Positions 57,648 to 64,000 of a DNA stretch of 64,000 bases are shown here, one piece after another; position 1 is the stretch's first letter, and each line of letters starts with the position of its first letter. This DNA is from Mesorhizobium sp. GTDB taxonomy: Bacteria; Pseudomonadota; Alphaproteobacteria; Rhizobiales; Rhizobiaceae. The notes under the pieces were generated by a model, which ran no database searches, was not told where the DNA came from, and saw nothing but the letters and a program-made list of their open reading frames with translations. A program made the position numbers and the translations under genes. Location: NCBI GenBank assembly GCA_027492275.1, contig JAPUFC010000077.1, positions 72,098-136,097 on the forward strand, in the 5' to 3' direction.

Positions 57648-58631
57648 ATGCGACCAGCGAACGAGCCGGAAACCGGGCCGGCGGGCGATCTGTTGCAGCT
57701 GGCGAAGGCCATCGGCAGGATCGGCGGGGTGGTCGACGGCATGCGCGACCGCATGCGCCTGCTCGAGGCCGTGATAGAGAACTTCCCCGGCGGCATCTCG
57801 CTGTTCGACGAGTCCATGAACATGGTGCTGTGCAACCGCCAGCAGAAGATCATGTTGGACTATCCCGACGAGCTGTTCGCCGGCGGCAACCCCTCGCTGG
57901 AGACCCTCGTGCGCTTCAACGCCCAGCGCGGCGAATATGGATTCGGCGACGTGGAGGAGCAGGTCGCGGAGATCATGGCCGTGGTCGCCGGCGGCGATTC
58001 CCGCGTGTTCGACCGTCCGAGGCCGAACGGAAGGATTCTGGAGGTGCGCTGCGTTCCCGTCGAGGGCGGCGGCTGCATCACCACCTATTTCGACGTGACC
58101 GAGCAGCGCCGCACCCAGGCGATGATCGCGCATCTCGCCCTGCACGACGCGCTGACCGACCTTCCGAACCGCAAGCTCTTCGACGACAGGCTGCAGACCG
58201 CCATTGCCGCGGCCAAGGGCAAGGGCCTGATGGCGCTGCATTATATCGACGTCGACAACTTCAAGCCGGTCAACGACCAGCTCGGCCATCGCGCCGGCGA
58301 CACGCTGCTGGTCAGCCTGGCCGAACGGCTGCGCGGCATCGTGCGCCATGTCGACACGGTGGCCCGCATCGGCGGCGACGAATTCGCCATCGTGCAGACG
58401 GGCCTGCGGCGTCCCAACGACGCCGCCGTGCTGGCGCGCCGCATCCTCGGCGAGTTCGGCAAGCCCTTCTCGGTCGGCAGCGAGGACGTCAAGGTCGGCG
58501 TCTCCATCGGCATCGCCCTGGCGCCCAAGGACGGGGTCAGCGCGCACGACATGCAGGTCAAGGCCGACAATGCGCTCTACCGCAGCAAGTCCTCGGGCCG
58601 CGGGCGCTTCTCCTTCTTCGAGGCGGCCTGA
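57648..58631 (+). CDS. PAS-GGDEF diguanylate cyclase
   Basis: Cytoplasmic c-di-GMP synthase of 327 aa. A PAS-7-type sensor (AVIENFPGGISLFDESMNMVLCNRQQ) is followed by a GGDEF domain with substrate motif YIDVDNFKPVND, active site RIGGDEFAIV and end motif ADNALYRSKSSGRGR. Catalytic site intact; an RxxD inhibitory site is not evident. ATG 57648 has AGGGG upstream; a GTG at 57627 is an alternative. No EAL domain. Confidence 0.94.
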   Translation: MRPANEPETGPAGDLLQLAKAIGRIGGVVDGMRDRMRLLEAVIENFPGGISLFDESMNMVLCNRQQKIMLDYPDELFAGGNPSLETLVRFNAQRGEYGFGDVEEQVAEIMAVVAGGDSRVFDRPRPNGRILEVRCVPVEGGGCITTYFDVTEQRRTQAMIAHLALHDALTDLPNRKLFDDRLQTAIAAAKGKGLMALHYIDVDNFKPVNDQLGHRAGDTLLVSLAERLRGIVRHVDTVARIGGDEFAIVQTGLRRPNDAAVLARRILGEFGKPFSVGSEDVKVGVSIGIALAPKDGVSAHDMQVKADNALYRSKSSGRGRFSFFEAA

Positions 58632-58654
58632 CGACGCTCCCGGAGGGCGGAACG

Positions 58655-59752
58655 ATGGACGAGCTTCATCTCGCGGCGGCGGGCATCGCGGTGACCGTCG
58701 ATCTGCGGGTCGGCCACATCGCCGACCTCGTCATCGATCATACCGGGAAAAGGCTGCGGCCACTGCATCGCGCGCCCTGGGCGGACGAGGCCGGCGCGGA
58801 GCTGGAAAGCCTGGGCGGCGGCCTGCGCTACCTTTCGGGCGACTTCCTCTGCGCCCCGTTCTCGGCCAGCGATGTCGAGCCCGCGCCGCCGCATGGCTGG
58901 ACGGCCAGCAGCCGCTGGACGGTCGAGACAACCGAAAAGCTGCCGGACGGCATGCGCGCCCGCCTGAAGCTGGCGCGTCGCATCATGGGCGCGACCGTCG
59001 AGAAGATCCTCACCCTGCGCGACGGCCACCCCTTCCTGTATCAGGAGCATGTCTTCCATGGCGGGGAAGGGGCCATTCCCGTCGCCCACCATGCCATGAC
59101 CGTCATGCGCGACGGCGGCCGCCTGTCCTTCTCGCCCAAGCGCCTGGCGCTGACGCCGGACGTGCCGCTGGAGCCCGATCCGGCGCGCGGGCGCTACAGG
59201 CTGGTCTACCCCGCGCGGTCGGACGATCTCCATGCCTTTCCGAGCCTGTCCGGACCCACCGACCTCGCCGACTACCGGACGGGCCGGCGCACGGAGGACT
59301 TCGTCATGCTGGTCGAGGCCGGGCACGCAGGGCCGGGCTGGACCGCCGTGGCGCGGCGCGCCGAGCGGGACCTCGTGCTGGTGCTGAAGAACCCGGCCGA
59401 TCTGCCCGTCACCATGCTGTGGCTGAGCGACGGCGGCCGCGACTATGCGCCGTGGAACGGCCGCCATCTCGGCGTGCTGGGCATCGAGGACGGGCGCACG
59501 GCCGTCGGCCATGCGGCGTCGCTGGGCGACAATCCGCTGCGGCGCGAAGGCGTCGCCACCAGCTTCGCGCTCGCGCCGGAAGGGCGCGTGGCCTTCCGGC
59601 AGGTGATCGGCGGCATCTGGCTGGACAATGGCGCGGCGGCGCCGTCGCACCTGTCGGTCGCGGGCGAAACGCTCACCGCCGGCTTCGCCGACGGCAAGAC
59701 CCTGGCCTCGCCCTTTGACGGCGCATTTCTCGCGTCGCCGCCTGCCGTCTGA
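58655..59752 (+). CDS. Galactose mutarotase-fold protein (aldose-epimerase-like)
   Basis: Protein of 365 aa with the beta-sandwich hydrolase/epimerase-like layout: an early WADEAGAELESLGGGLRYLSGDFLCAPF block, later HPFLYQEHVFHGGEGAIPVAHHAM and WLSDGGRDYAPWNGRHLGVLGIEDG. Blocks of this kind are found in DUF4432/epimerase-like proteins; the sugar is unknown. It starts 24 bases after the diguanylate cyclase gene, so the two may be co-transcribed. GGAGGG at SD distance of ATG 58655. Confidence 0.75.
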   Translation: MDELHLAAAGIAVTVDLRVGHIADLVIDHTGKRLRPLHRAPWADEAGAELESLGGGLRYLSGDFLCAPFSASDVEPAPPHGWTASSRWTVETTEKLPDGMRARLKLARRIMGATVEKILTLRDGHPFLYQEHVFHGGEGAIPVAHHAMTVMRDGGRLSFSPKRLALTPDVPLEPDPARGRYRLVYPARSDDLHAFPSLSGPTDLADYRTGRRTEDFVMLVEAGHAGPGWTAVARRAERDLVLVLKNPADLPVTMLWLSDGGRDYAPWNGRHLGVLGIEDGRTAVGHAASLGDNPLRREGVATSFALAPEGRVAFRQVIGGIWLDNGAAAPSHLSVAGETLTAGFADGKTLASPFDGAFLASPPAV

Positions 59753-59779
59753 AAAAGAACGCGGCGTCCCGGCCCGCTT

Positions 59780-60484
59780 CTACGGCCGCGCCGGGATGTT
59801 TAGGCCGCGCTGCGAGGCCGGCCGCGCCGCCGCGCGCTCCATCCAGCCCATGACCTTCGGATAGGTGTCGAGGCCGAGGAAACTGGACGCCTCATAGGTG
59901 GTCTTGAGCGCACGCACCCACGGAAAGGAGATGATGTCGGCGATGGTGTAGTCGTCGCCCATGATCCATTCGCGCTGCGCCAGCCGCTCCTCCAGCACGC
60001 CGAGCAGGCGCTTGCTCTCGGTGGCGTAGCGCTCCAGGGGCCGCTTGTCCTCGATCTCGCGGCCGGCGAACTTGAAGAAGAAGCCGAACTGCCCGAACAT
60101 CGGGCCGATCCCCGCCATCTGGAAGAAGACCCATTGCAGCGTCTCGTAGCGCAGCGCGGCATCTTTCGGCATCAGCCTGCCCGTCTTCTCCGCCAGGTAG
60201 ACGAGGATCGCGCCGGATTCGAACAGCGCCAGCGGCTTTCCGCCGGGCCCGTCGGGATCGACGATCGCCGGGATCTTGCCGTTCGGGTTGAGCGACAGGA
60301 ATTCGTGCGTGCGCGTTTCGTCCTTCATGATGTTGACGAGGTGCGCCTCGTAGGGCAGGCCGACCTCCTCCAGCGCGATCGCCACCTTGACGCCGTTCGG
60401 CGTCGGGAACGAATAGAGCTGAAGCCGCTCGGGATGCTTGGCCGGCCAGCGGCTCCTGATCGCTGTTTGCGAGAGATCGTCCAT
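59780..60484 (-). CDS. Glutathione S-transferase family protein (YghU/Ure2p-like)
   Basis: Cytoplasmic GST of 234 aa. Thioredoxin-like N-domain: LQLYSFPTPNGVKVAIALEEVGLPYE with the catalytic-site NG, and FLSLNPNGKIPAIVD; then GKPLALFESGAILVYLAEKTG (ES motif). C-terminal helical domain: WVFFQMAGIGPMFGQFGFF and DDYTIADIISFPWV. This pattern is the Nu-class (YghU/YfcG) GST with disulfide reductase activity. ATG 60484 is used; 60541 is an in-frame alternative. Divergent from ureD. Confidence 0.93.
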   Translation of the reverse strand: MDDLSQTAIRSRWPAKHPERLQLYSFPTPNGVKVAIALEEVGLPYEAHLVNIMKDETRTHEFLSLNPNGKIPAIVDPDGPGGKPLALFESGAILVYLAEKTGRLMPKDAALRYETLQWVFFQMAGIGPMFGQFGFFFKFAGREIEDKRPLERYATESKRLLGVLEERLAQREWIMGDDYTIADIISFPWVRALKTTYEASSFLGLDTYPKVMGWMERAAARPASQRGLNIPARP

Positions 60485-60582
60485 GGCTTGGTCCTCCAAT
60501 CCTGCCCTGCTACAGCACGTCGCGGCCGGGCTTCGGTTCACGGGACATATGGTCTTTCGACCGTTTTTCCAACACAGTCGTG

Positions 60583-61473
60583 ATGGCGCGTGGCGCGTTT
60601 GGCAAGGGCACGGATTTCCGGAATGGCGGGGTGGTGAGAGCGGAGCCTGACGTGGCGAACGTCCTGTCCTCGCAGCGCGTCCGCGCGGAGGCGCGACTGA
60701 CGGTCGGCGCGCGGGGCGGCGGGACGTGGCTGGAGCGTCTCTATCAGGACGGCGCGGCCAAGGTGCGCCTGCCGGCTGGCTCGCGCGATCCGCTCGAGGC
60801 GATCCTGATCAACACCGCCGGCGGCCTGACCGGCGGCGACCGCATCGCCTGGACCGTCGAGGTCGGCGCGGGCGCGTCGCTCTCCGTCACCACGCAGGCC
60901 TGCGAAAAGCTTTATCGCGCCGCTCATGGACACGCCGAAGCTGCCGTCCGGCTGAACGTGGGCGAGGGCGGGCGTCTCGCCTGGCTGCCGCAGGAAACGA
61001 TCGCCTATGACGGCAGCGCCTTCGCGCGGCGGCTGGAGGTCGATCTCGCGCCCGGAGCCACGGCCCTGATCGTGGAGGCCGCCATCTTCGGCAGGCGCGC
61101 GATGGGCGAGACCGTGGCGCGCGCCGCCTTCCGCGACCGCTGGCGCGTGCGCGTGGACGCAAAACTGGTCCATGCGGATGAAACACGGTTGTCCGGCGAT
61201 CTGCCGGCTTTGTTCGCGCGGCGGGCGTCGCTCGGCGGCGGCACGGCGTTCGCCTCGGTGCTGCTGGTTTCGCCCGCCGCCGGCGGCTTCGCCGAGGCCG
61301 CGCGTGCCATGGTTGGCGCGAGCGGCGGCGTCAGCGCGTGGCAGGTCGCCGGACATGGCAAGCTTCTTGCAAGGCTGGTCGGCGGCGATGGCTATGATCT
61401 GCGCAGCCGCCTCGCGCCTCTCCTGAGCCTGCTCAATGGAGAGGCAGGGCTGCCCAAGGCTTGGTCACTGTAG
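60583..61473 (+). CDS. ureD: Urease accessory protein UreD
   Basis: Scaffold protein (296 aa) that with UreF and UreG delivers nickel to apo-urease. Conserved UreD blocks: [27 protein letters not shown] and [38 protein letters not shown]. The start is ambiguous: ATG 60583 (with GTG 60580) or GTG 60631. It is the first gene of the locus, with ureA following after 13 bases. ureE/F/G are not in this window. Confidence 0.94.
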   Translation: MARGAFGKGTDFRNGGVVRAEPDVANVLSSQRVRAEARLTVGARGGGTWLERLYQDGAAKVRLPAGSRDPLEAILINTAGGLTGGDRIAWTVEVGAGASLSVTTQACEKLYRAAHGHAEAAVRLNVGEGGRLAWLPQETIAYDGSAFARRLEVDLAPGATALIVEAAIFGRRAMGETVARAAFRDRWRVRVDAKLVHADETRLSGDLPALFARRASLGGGTAFASVLLVSPAAGGFAEAARAMVGASGGVSAWQVAGHGKLLARLVGGDGYDLRSRLAPLLSLLNGEAGLPKAWSL

Positions 61474-61486
61474 GACGGAAGACGGC

Positions 61487-61789
61487 ATGAATCTGACGCC
61501 TCGCGAAAAAGACAAGCTTCTGGTGGCCATGGCCGCCATGGTCGCGCGCAGGCGGCTGGAGCGCGGCGTGAAGCTCAATCACCCCGAGGCCGTCGCGCTG
61601 ATCACCGACTTCGTCGTCGAGGGCGCGCGCGACGGCCGCACCGTCGCCGACCTCATGGAAGCGGGCGCCCATGTGGTGACGCGCGCCCAGGTCATGGACG
61701 GCGTGGCGGACATGATCCACGACGTCCAGGTCGAGGCGACCTTTCCCGACGGCACCAAGCTGGTGACCGTCCACGAGCCCATACGATAG
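61487..61789 (+). CDS. ureA: Urease subunit gamma
   Basis: Structural subunit, 100 aa, standard length. Starts [36 protein letters not shown], with [31 protein letters not shown] at the end, all diagnostic for UreA. It is separate from ureB, as in most proteobacteria (not fused). 13 bases after ureD. Confidence 0.98.
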   Translation: MNLTPREKDKLLVAMAAMVARRRLERGVKLNHPEAVALITDFVVEGARDGRTVADLMEAGAHVVTRAQVMDGVADMIHDVQVEATFPDGTKLVTVHEPIR

Positions 61790-61833
61790 CTACTCCAACA
61801 GGCGGCACGGTTTTGAAAAACGGATTCTCCCTC

Positions 61834-62406
61834 ATGATCGGACGCATCGCCCTCGCCATGGCCGCCCTGCCGCCGATGGCGCTTCCGGCCTTCGCCCATC
61901 CCGATGCGGCCGCACACGGCTCCTTCGCCGCCGGCTTCGCCCATCCCCTGTCCGGCCCCGACCACATCCTGGCGATGGTCGCCGTCGGCCTGTGGGCCGC
62001 GCTGCTCGGCGGGCGGGCCGTGTGGGCCGTGCCGACGGCGTTCGTCGGCATGATGGCGGCCGGATTCGCCGTGGCGCTCGCCGGGCTCGGCCTTCCTGTC
62101 GTGGAGCCGGTGATCGCGGCCTCGGTCGTCGTGCTCGGCCTTCTGGCGCTGGTCGCCCTTCAGGTGCCGACCGTCGCGGGCATGGCTCTGGTCGGCTTCT
62201 TCGCCGTCTTCCACGGCTATGCGCATGGCGGCGAGCTCGGCGCGGCGGGTGCGCTGCCCGTCTGCGTCGGCTTTGCCGTGGCAACGGCGCTGCTCCACGG
62301 AGCCGGGCTCGGCCTTGGCCGGCTGGCGGCCGGTCGTTGGGTGGCGCGCGCCGCGGGCGGCCTGACCGCGCTTGGCGGACTCCTCATCGCGGTGGGGCAG
62401 GCATGA
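61834..62406 (+). CDS. ureJ: HupE/UreJ family membrane protein, probable nickel permease
   Basis: Membrane protein of 190 aa with a signal-like N-terminus ([17 protein letters not shown]) and six helices. Metal-binding [33 protein letters not shown] and the HG of LLHGAGLG are typical of HupE/UreJ, thought to move nickel for hydrogenase or urease. ATG 61834 is used; a TTG at 61813 is in frame. The stop overlaps ureB by four bases (ATGA). Confidence 0.9.
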   Translation: MIGRIALAMAALPPMALPAFAHPDAAAHGSFAAGFAHPLSGPDHILAMVAVGLWAALLGGRAVWAVPTAFVGMMAAGFAVALAGLGLPVVEPVIAASVVVLGLLALVALQVPTVAGMALVGFFAVFHGYAHGGELGAAGALPVCVGFAVATALLHGAGLGLGRLAAGRWVARAAGGLTALGGLLIAVGQA

Positions 62407-62708
62407 TTCCGGGAGAAATCGTTCCCGCCGCCGGCGACGTCGAGCTGAACGCCGGCCTGCCCGTCATCCGGCTCAGGGTCGCCAACACGGGCGACCGCCC
62501 GGTCCAGGTCGGCAGCCACTACCACTTCCACGAGGCCAATCCGGGCCTGCGCTTCGATCGGGAGAAGGCGCGTGGCATGCGCCTCGACATTCCGGCCGGC
62601 ACGGCCGTCCGCTTCGAACCTGGGCAGGAGCGGGACGTCTCGCTGGTGCCGCTCGGCGGCGGGCGGACGGTCTACGGTTTCCGCCAGGCGATCATGGGCC
62701 GCCTGTGA
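62403..62708 (+). CDS. ureB: Urease subunit beta
   Basis: Structural subunit of 101 aa. Starts [18 protein letters not shown], contains [18 protein letters not shown] and ends with [16 protein letters not shown], the diagnostic blocks. Start overlaps ureJ stop. Unlike the usual ureA-ureB-ureC order with immediate ureC, two unrelated genes follow before ureC. Confidence 0.97.
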   Translation: MIPGEIVPAAGDVELNAGLPVIRLRVANTGDRPVQVGSHYHFHEANPGLRFDREKARGMRLDIPAGTAVRFEPGQERDVSLVPLGGGRTVYGFRQAIMGRL

Positions 62709-62719
62709 GGATCGGCGGA

Positions 62720-63214
62720 TCAGGCCGGCGGCTTGGCCGCCGCGTAGATGATCACCCGGTCGTCCTCCGGGAATTCGACGGCCAGCACGTCGCGCGTCAT
62801 CACCGAGCGCGAATCGATGGCGTGATAGAGCATCGCGTTGCCTTCGAGCTCCTTGCGCAGTTCCGTGATCTCGGCCTCCTTCTCCTTCAGCTTGGCCTCG
62901 ATCGGCTGTGGCGGGCCGCCCTCGGTGGTTGTGGCGTCCGGCAGGAACAGGATTTCCACCTCCTTCAGATTGGAGGTCTTGCGGACGCGGTCGATGGCCT
63001 CGGACGTCTTGTCGATCGCCGCCGCCACCTTGTCGGCCGAGGCGGCGGCGGGAGCTTCCTCCTCGCGCACCTCCGAACCGATGATCGTCTCGATGGCCTT
63101 CTCGCTGCTCAGCCCCTGCGCCCCGGCGGCTCCCGCCATCGCCAGCCAGGCGGCTCCCGCCGTCGCCAGAAAGACGACCAGCGCGGCGCCCGGTCTCTGT
63201 CTGTTCACAGTCAT
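62720..63214 (-). CDS. Hypothetical secreted protein inside the urease locus
   Basis: Unrecognised protein of 164 aa on the opposite strand to the urease genes. It has a signal peptide (GAALVVFLATAGAAWLAMAGAAGAQG), an acidic Ala-rich region, an amphipathic segment SEAIDRVRKTSNLKEVEILFLPD, and a helix EAKLKEKEAEITELRKELEGNAML. Probably periplasmic. Its stop is 11 bases past the ureB stop (convergent). It interrupts polarity of the urease operon. Function unknown. Confidence 0.7.
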   Translation of the reverse strand: MTVNRQRPGAALVVFLATAGAAWLAMAGAAGAQGLSSEKAIETIIGSEVREEEAPAAASADKVAAAIDKTSEAIDRVRKTSNLKEVEILFLPDATTTEGGPPQPIEAKLKEKEAEITELRKELEGNAMLYHAIDSRSVMTRDVLAVEFPEDDRVIIYAAAKPPA

Positions 63215-63330
63215 CGCATACTCCCTCGTTCAACGCCCAACGCCGATTGGACAGGCGGGTTCCCTTCGCGGGATGCTATGATGCCGCAGCCGGGCGGATG
63301 GCGTCCGGCGACCGATCCGGGAGGAAGACG

Positions 63331-63687
63331 ATGAGCATGAAAGCCTATAAGGGCGGCTGCCAATGCGGCGCGGTGCGTTACGAGGCGACTGTCGATCTCG
63401 ACCAGCTTGTGGCCTGCAACTGCTCGCGCTGCGGCAAGCTGGGCTCGATCCTCACCTTCACCGCGGAGGATCAGTTCGACCTGAAGTCGGGCGGGGAGAG
63501 CCTGACGGATTATCTGTTCAACAAGCACGTCATTCATCACATGTTCTGCAAGGTCTGCGGCATCGAATCCTTCGCGCGCGGCACCGCGCCGGACGGGCGA
63601 AAGATGATCGCGGTCAACGCCCGCTGCCTGGACGGCGTCGATGTCCACACGCTGAAGCCGAAGCAGATCGACGGGCGCAGTTTTTAG
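63331..63687 (+). CDS. GFA family protein (glutathione-dependent formaldehyde-activating type)
   Basis: Zinc protein of 118 aa of the Mss4-like GFA/CENP-V family. Zinc-binding cysteines: GGCQCGAVRYEA, ACNCSRCGKLGS and MFCKVCGIES. GFA proteins condense formaldehyde with glutathione in one case; most others are uncharacterised. It sits 21 bases before ureC on the same strand and may share its transcript. GGAGGAAG precedes ATG 63331. Confidence 0.9.
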   Translation: MSMKAYKGGCQCGAVRYEATVDLDQLVACNCSRCGKLGSILTFTAEDQFDLKSGGESLTDYLFNKHVIHHMFCKVCGIESFARGTAPDGRKMIAVNARCLDGVDVHTLKPKQIDGRSF

Positions 63688-63708
63688 GGCCGGAGGACGC
63701 AAAACTGC

Positions 63709-64000
63709 ATGCCGACGAAAATCTCCCGCGCCGCCTATGCCCGGATGTTCGGCCCGACCGTCGGCGACCGGGTGCGGCTGGCCGACACCGAGCTCTTCAT
63801 CGAGGTGGAGAAGGACTTCACCACCTATGGCGAGGAGGTGAAGTTCGGCGGCGGCAAGGTCATCCGCGACGGCATGGGCCAGAGCCAGCTTTCACGCGCG
63901 CAAGGCGCCGTGGACACCGTCATCACCAACGCGCTGGTGGTCGACCACACCGGCATCTACAAGGCCGATATCGGCCTGCGGGACGGCCGCATCGCGGCCA
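63709..64000 (+). CDS. ureC: Urease subunit alpha (5' part, cut by the window end)
   Basis: First 97 codons of the catalytic subunit. Reads [33 protein letters not shown] then [19 protein letters not shown], the standard UreC N-terminus. The nickel ligands and carbamylated Lys lie further downstream outside the window. CGGAGGA lies about twelve bases before ATG 63709. Confidence 0.96.
   Translation, partial: MPTKISRAAYARMFGPTVGDRVRLADTELFIEVEKDFTTYGEEVKFGGGKVIRDGMGQSQLSRAQGAVDTVITNALVVDHTGIYKADIGLRDGRIAA

Overview
The window is GC-rich chromosomal DNA of an alphaproteobacterium, most probably a Hyphomicrobiales (Rhizobiales) member of the Mesorhizobium / Phyllobacteriaceae type. This rests on gene families and local order: ActS-ActR next to HrpB, an HmrR-type MerR regulator, two Irr-box (ICE) palindromes, an ECF11/ChrR module, maeB with a phosphotransacetylase-like tail, and a ureD-ureA-ureJ-ureB...ureC locus. 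No genus can be fixed without searches. There is no rRNA, CRISPR array, phage or IS element; one tRNA-Arg is present. Nearly everything looks like stable chromosomal core and shell genes.

Layout. 1-3.2 kb: redox two-component pair actS-actR (minus strand) and a divergent second SecY-like protein whose 3' end looks frameshifted. 3.2-6.3 kb: a VOC protein and the helicase HrpB. 6.3-6.6 kb: palindromic repeats. 6.6-14.3 kb: an iron/haem locus on the minus strand (imelysin, bfd, bfr, di-haem DUF1111, second imelysin, DUF1513), with a divergent ferredoxin-reductase-like flavoprotein and an exact Irr-box palindrome between them. 14.3-18.8 kb: small genes, a Gfo/Idh/MocA dehydrogenase with a sugar isomerase behind LacI/GntR-like palindromes, a YciI protein, an HmrR-type copper regulator and an L,D-transpeptidase lipoprotein. 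19-28.9 kb: Nfu Fe-S protein with a second Irr box, UspA, trpS, a VapBC-type toxin-antitoxin pair, murJ, glnD, an LpxH-type hydrolase and a glycosyltransferase. 28.9-44.6 kb: GGDEF/EAL protein, mutS, maeB, CysZ-like protein, adenosine kinase-like PfkB, acyltransferase, YncE-like beta-propeller, PEP-mutase family, dut, prfC.

44.5-49.9 kb is a compact stress and lipid-modification regulon: ECF11 sigma factor, ChrR-type anti-sigma, DUF1295 and a Cfa-type methyltransferase on the plus strand, and a flavin amine oxidase-like protein and DUF1365 on the minus strand. The two arms diverge from a 196-base region with two candidate promoters of identical 18-base spacing. The anti-sigma lacks the two cysteines expected in its N-terminal zinc site but keeps the cupin metal site.

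50-55 kb: a lipoprotein, glutathione-dependent formaldehyde dehydrogenase, and a paralogous phospholipid-synthesis set (PlsC, CdsA, CDP-alcohol phosphatidyltransferase) with a 24-codon micro-ORF coupled by ATGA overlaps on both sides. 55.2-55.9 kb: a TetR gene, less GC-rich than its surroundings, interrupted by one in-frame amber codon. 56-60.5 kb: tRNA-Arg(CCG), a D,D-carboxypeptidase, a diguanylate cyclase, an epimerase-fold protein and a GST. 60.6-64 kb: the urease locus, in which a GFA protein and an opposite-strand secreted protein separate ureB from ureC; ureC runs off the end.

The best candidates for a second look are the ChrR-like protein with a missing zinc-ligand pair, the Irr-box iron cluster, the SecY paralogue, and the PlsC/CdsA/CDP-alcohol set with its micro-ORF. 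I see no wholly unprecedented multi-gene system.
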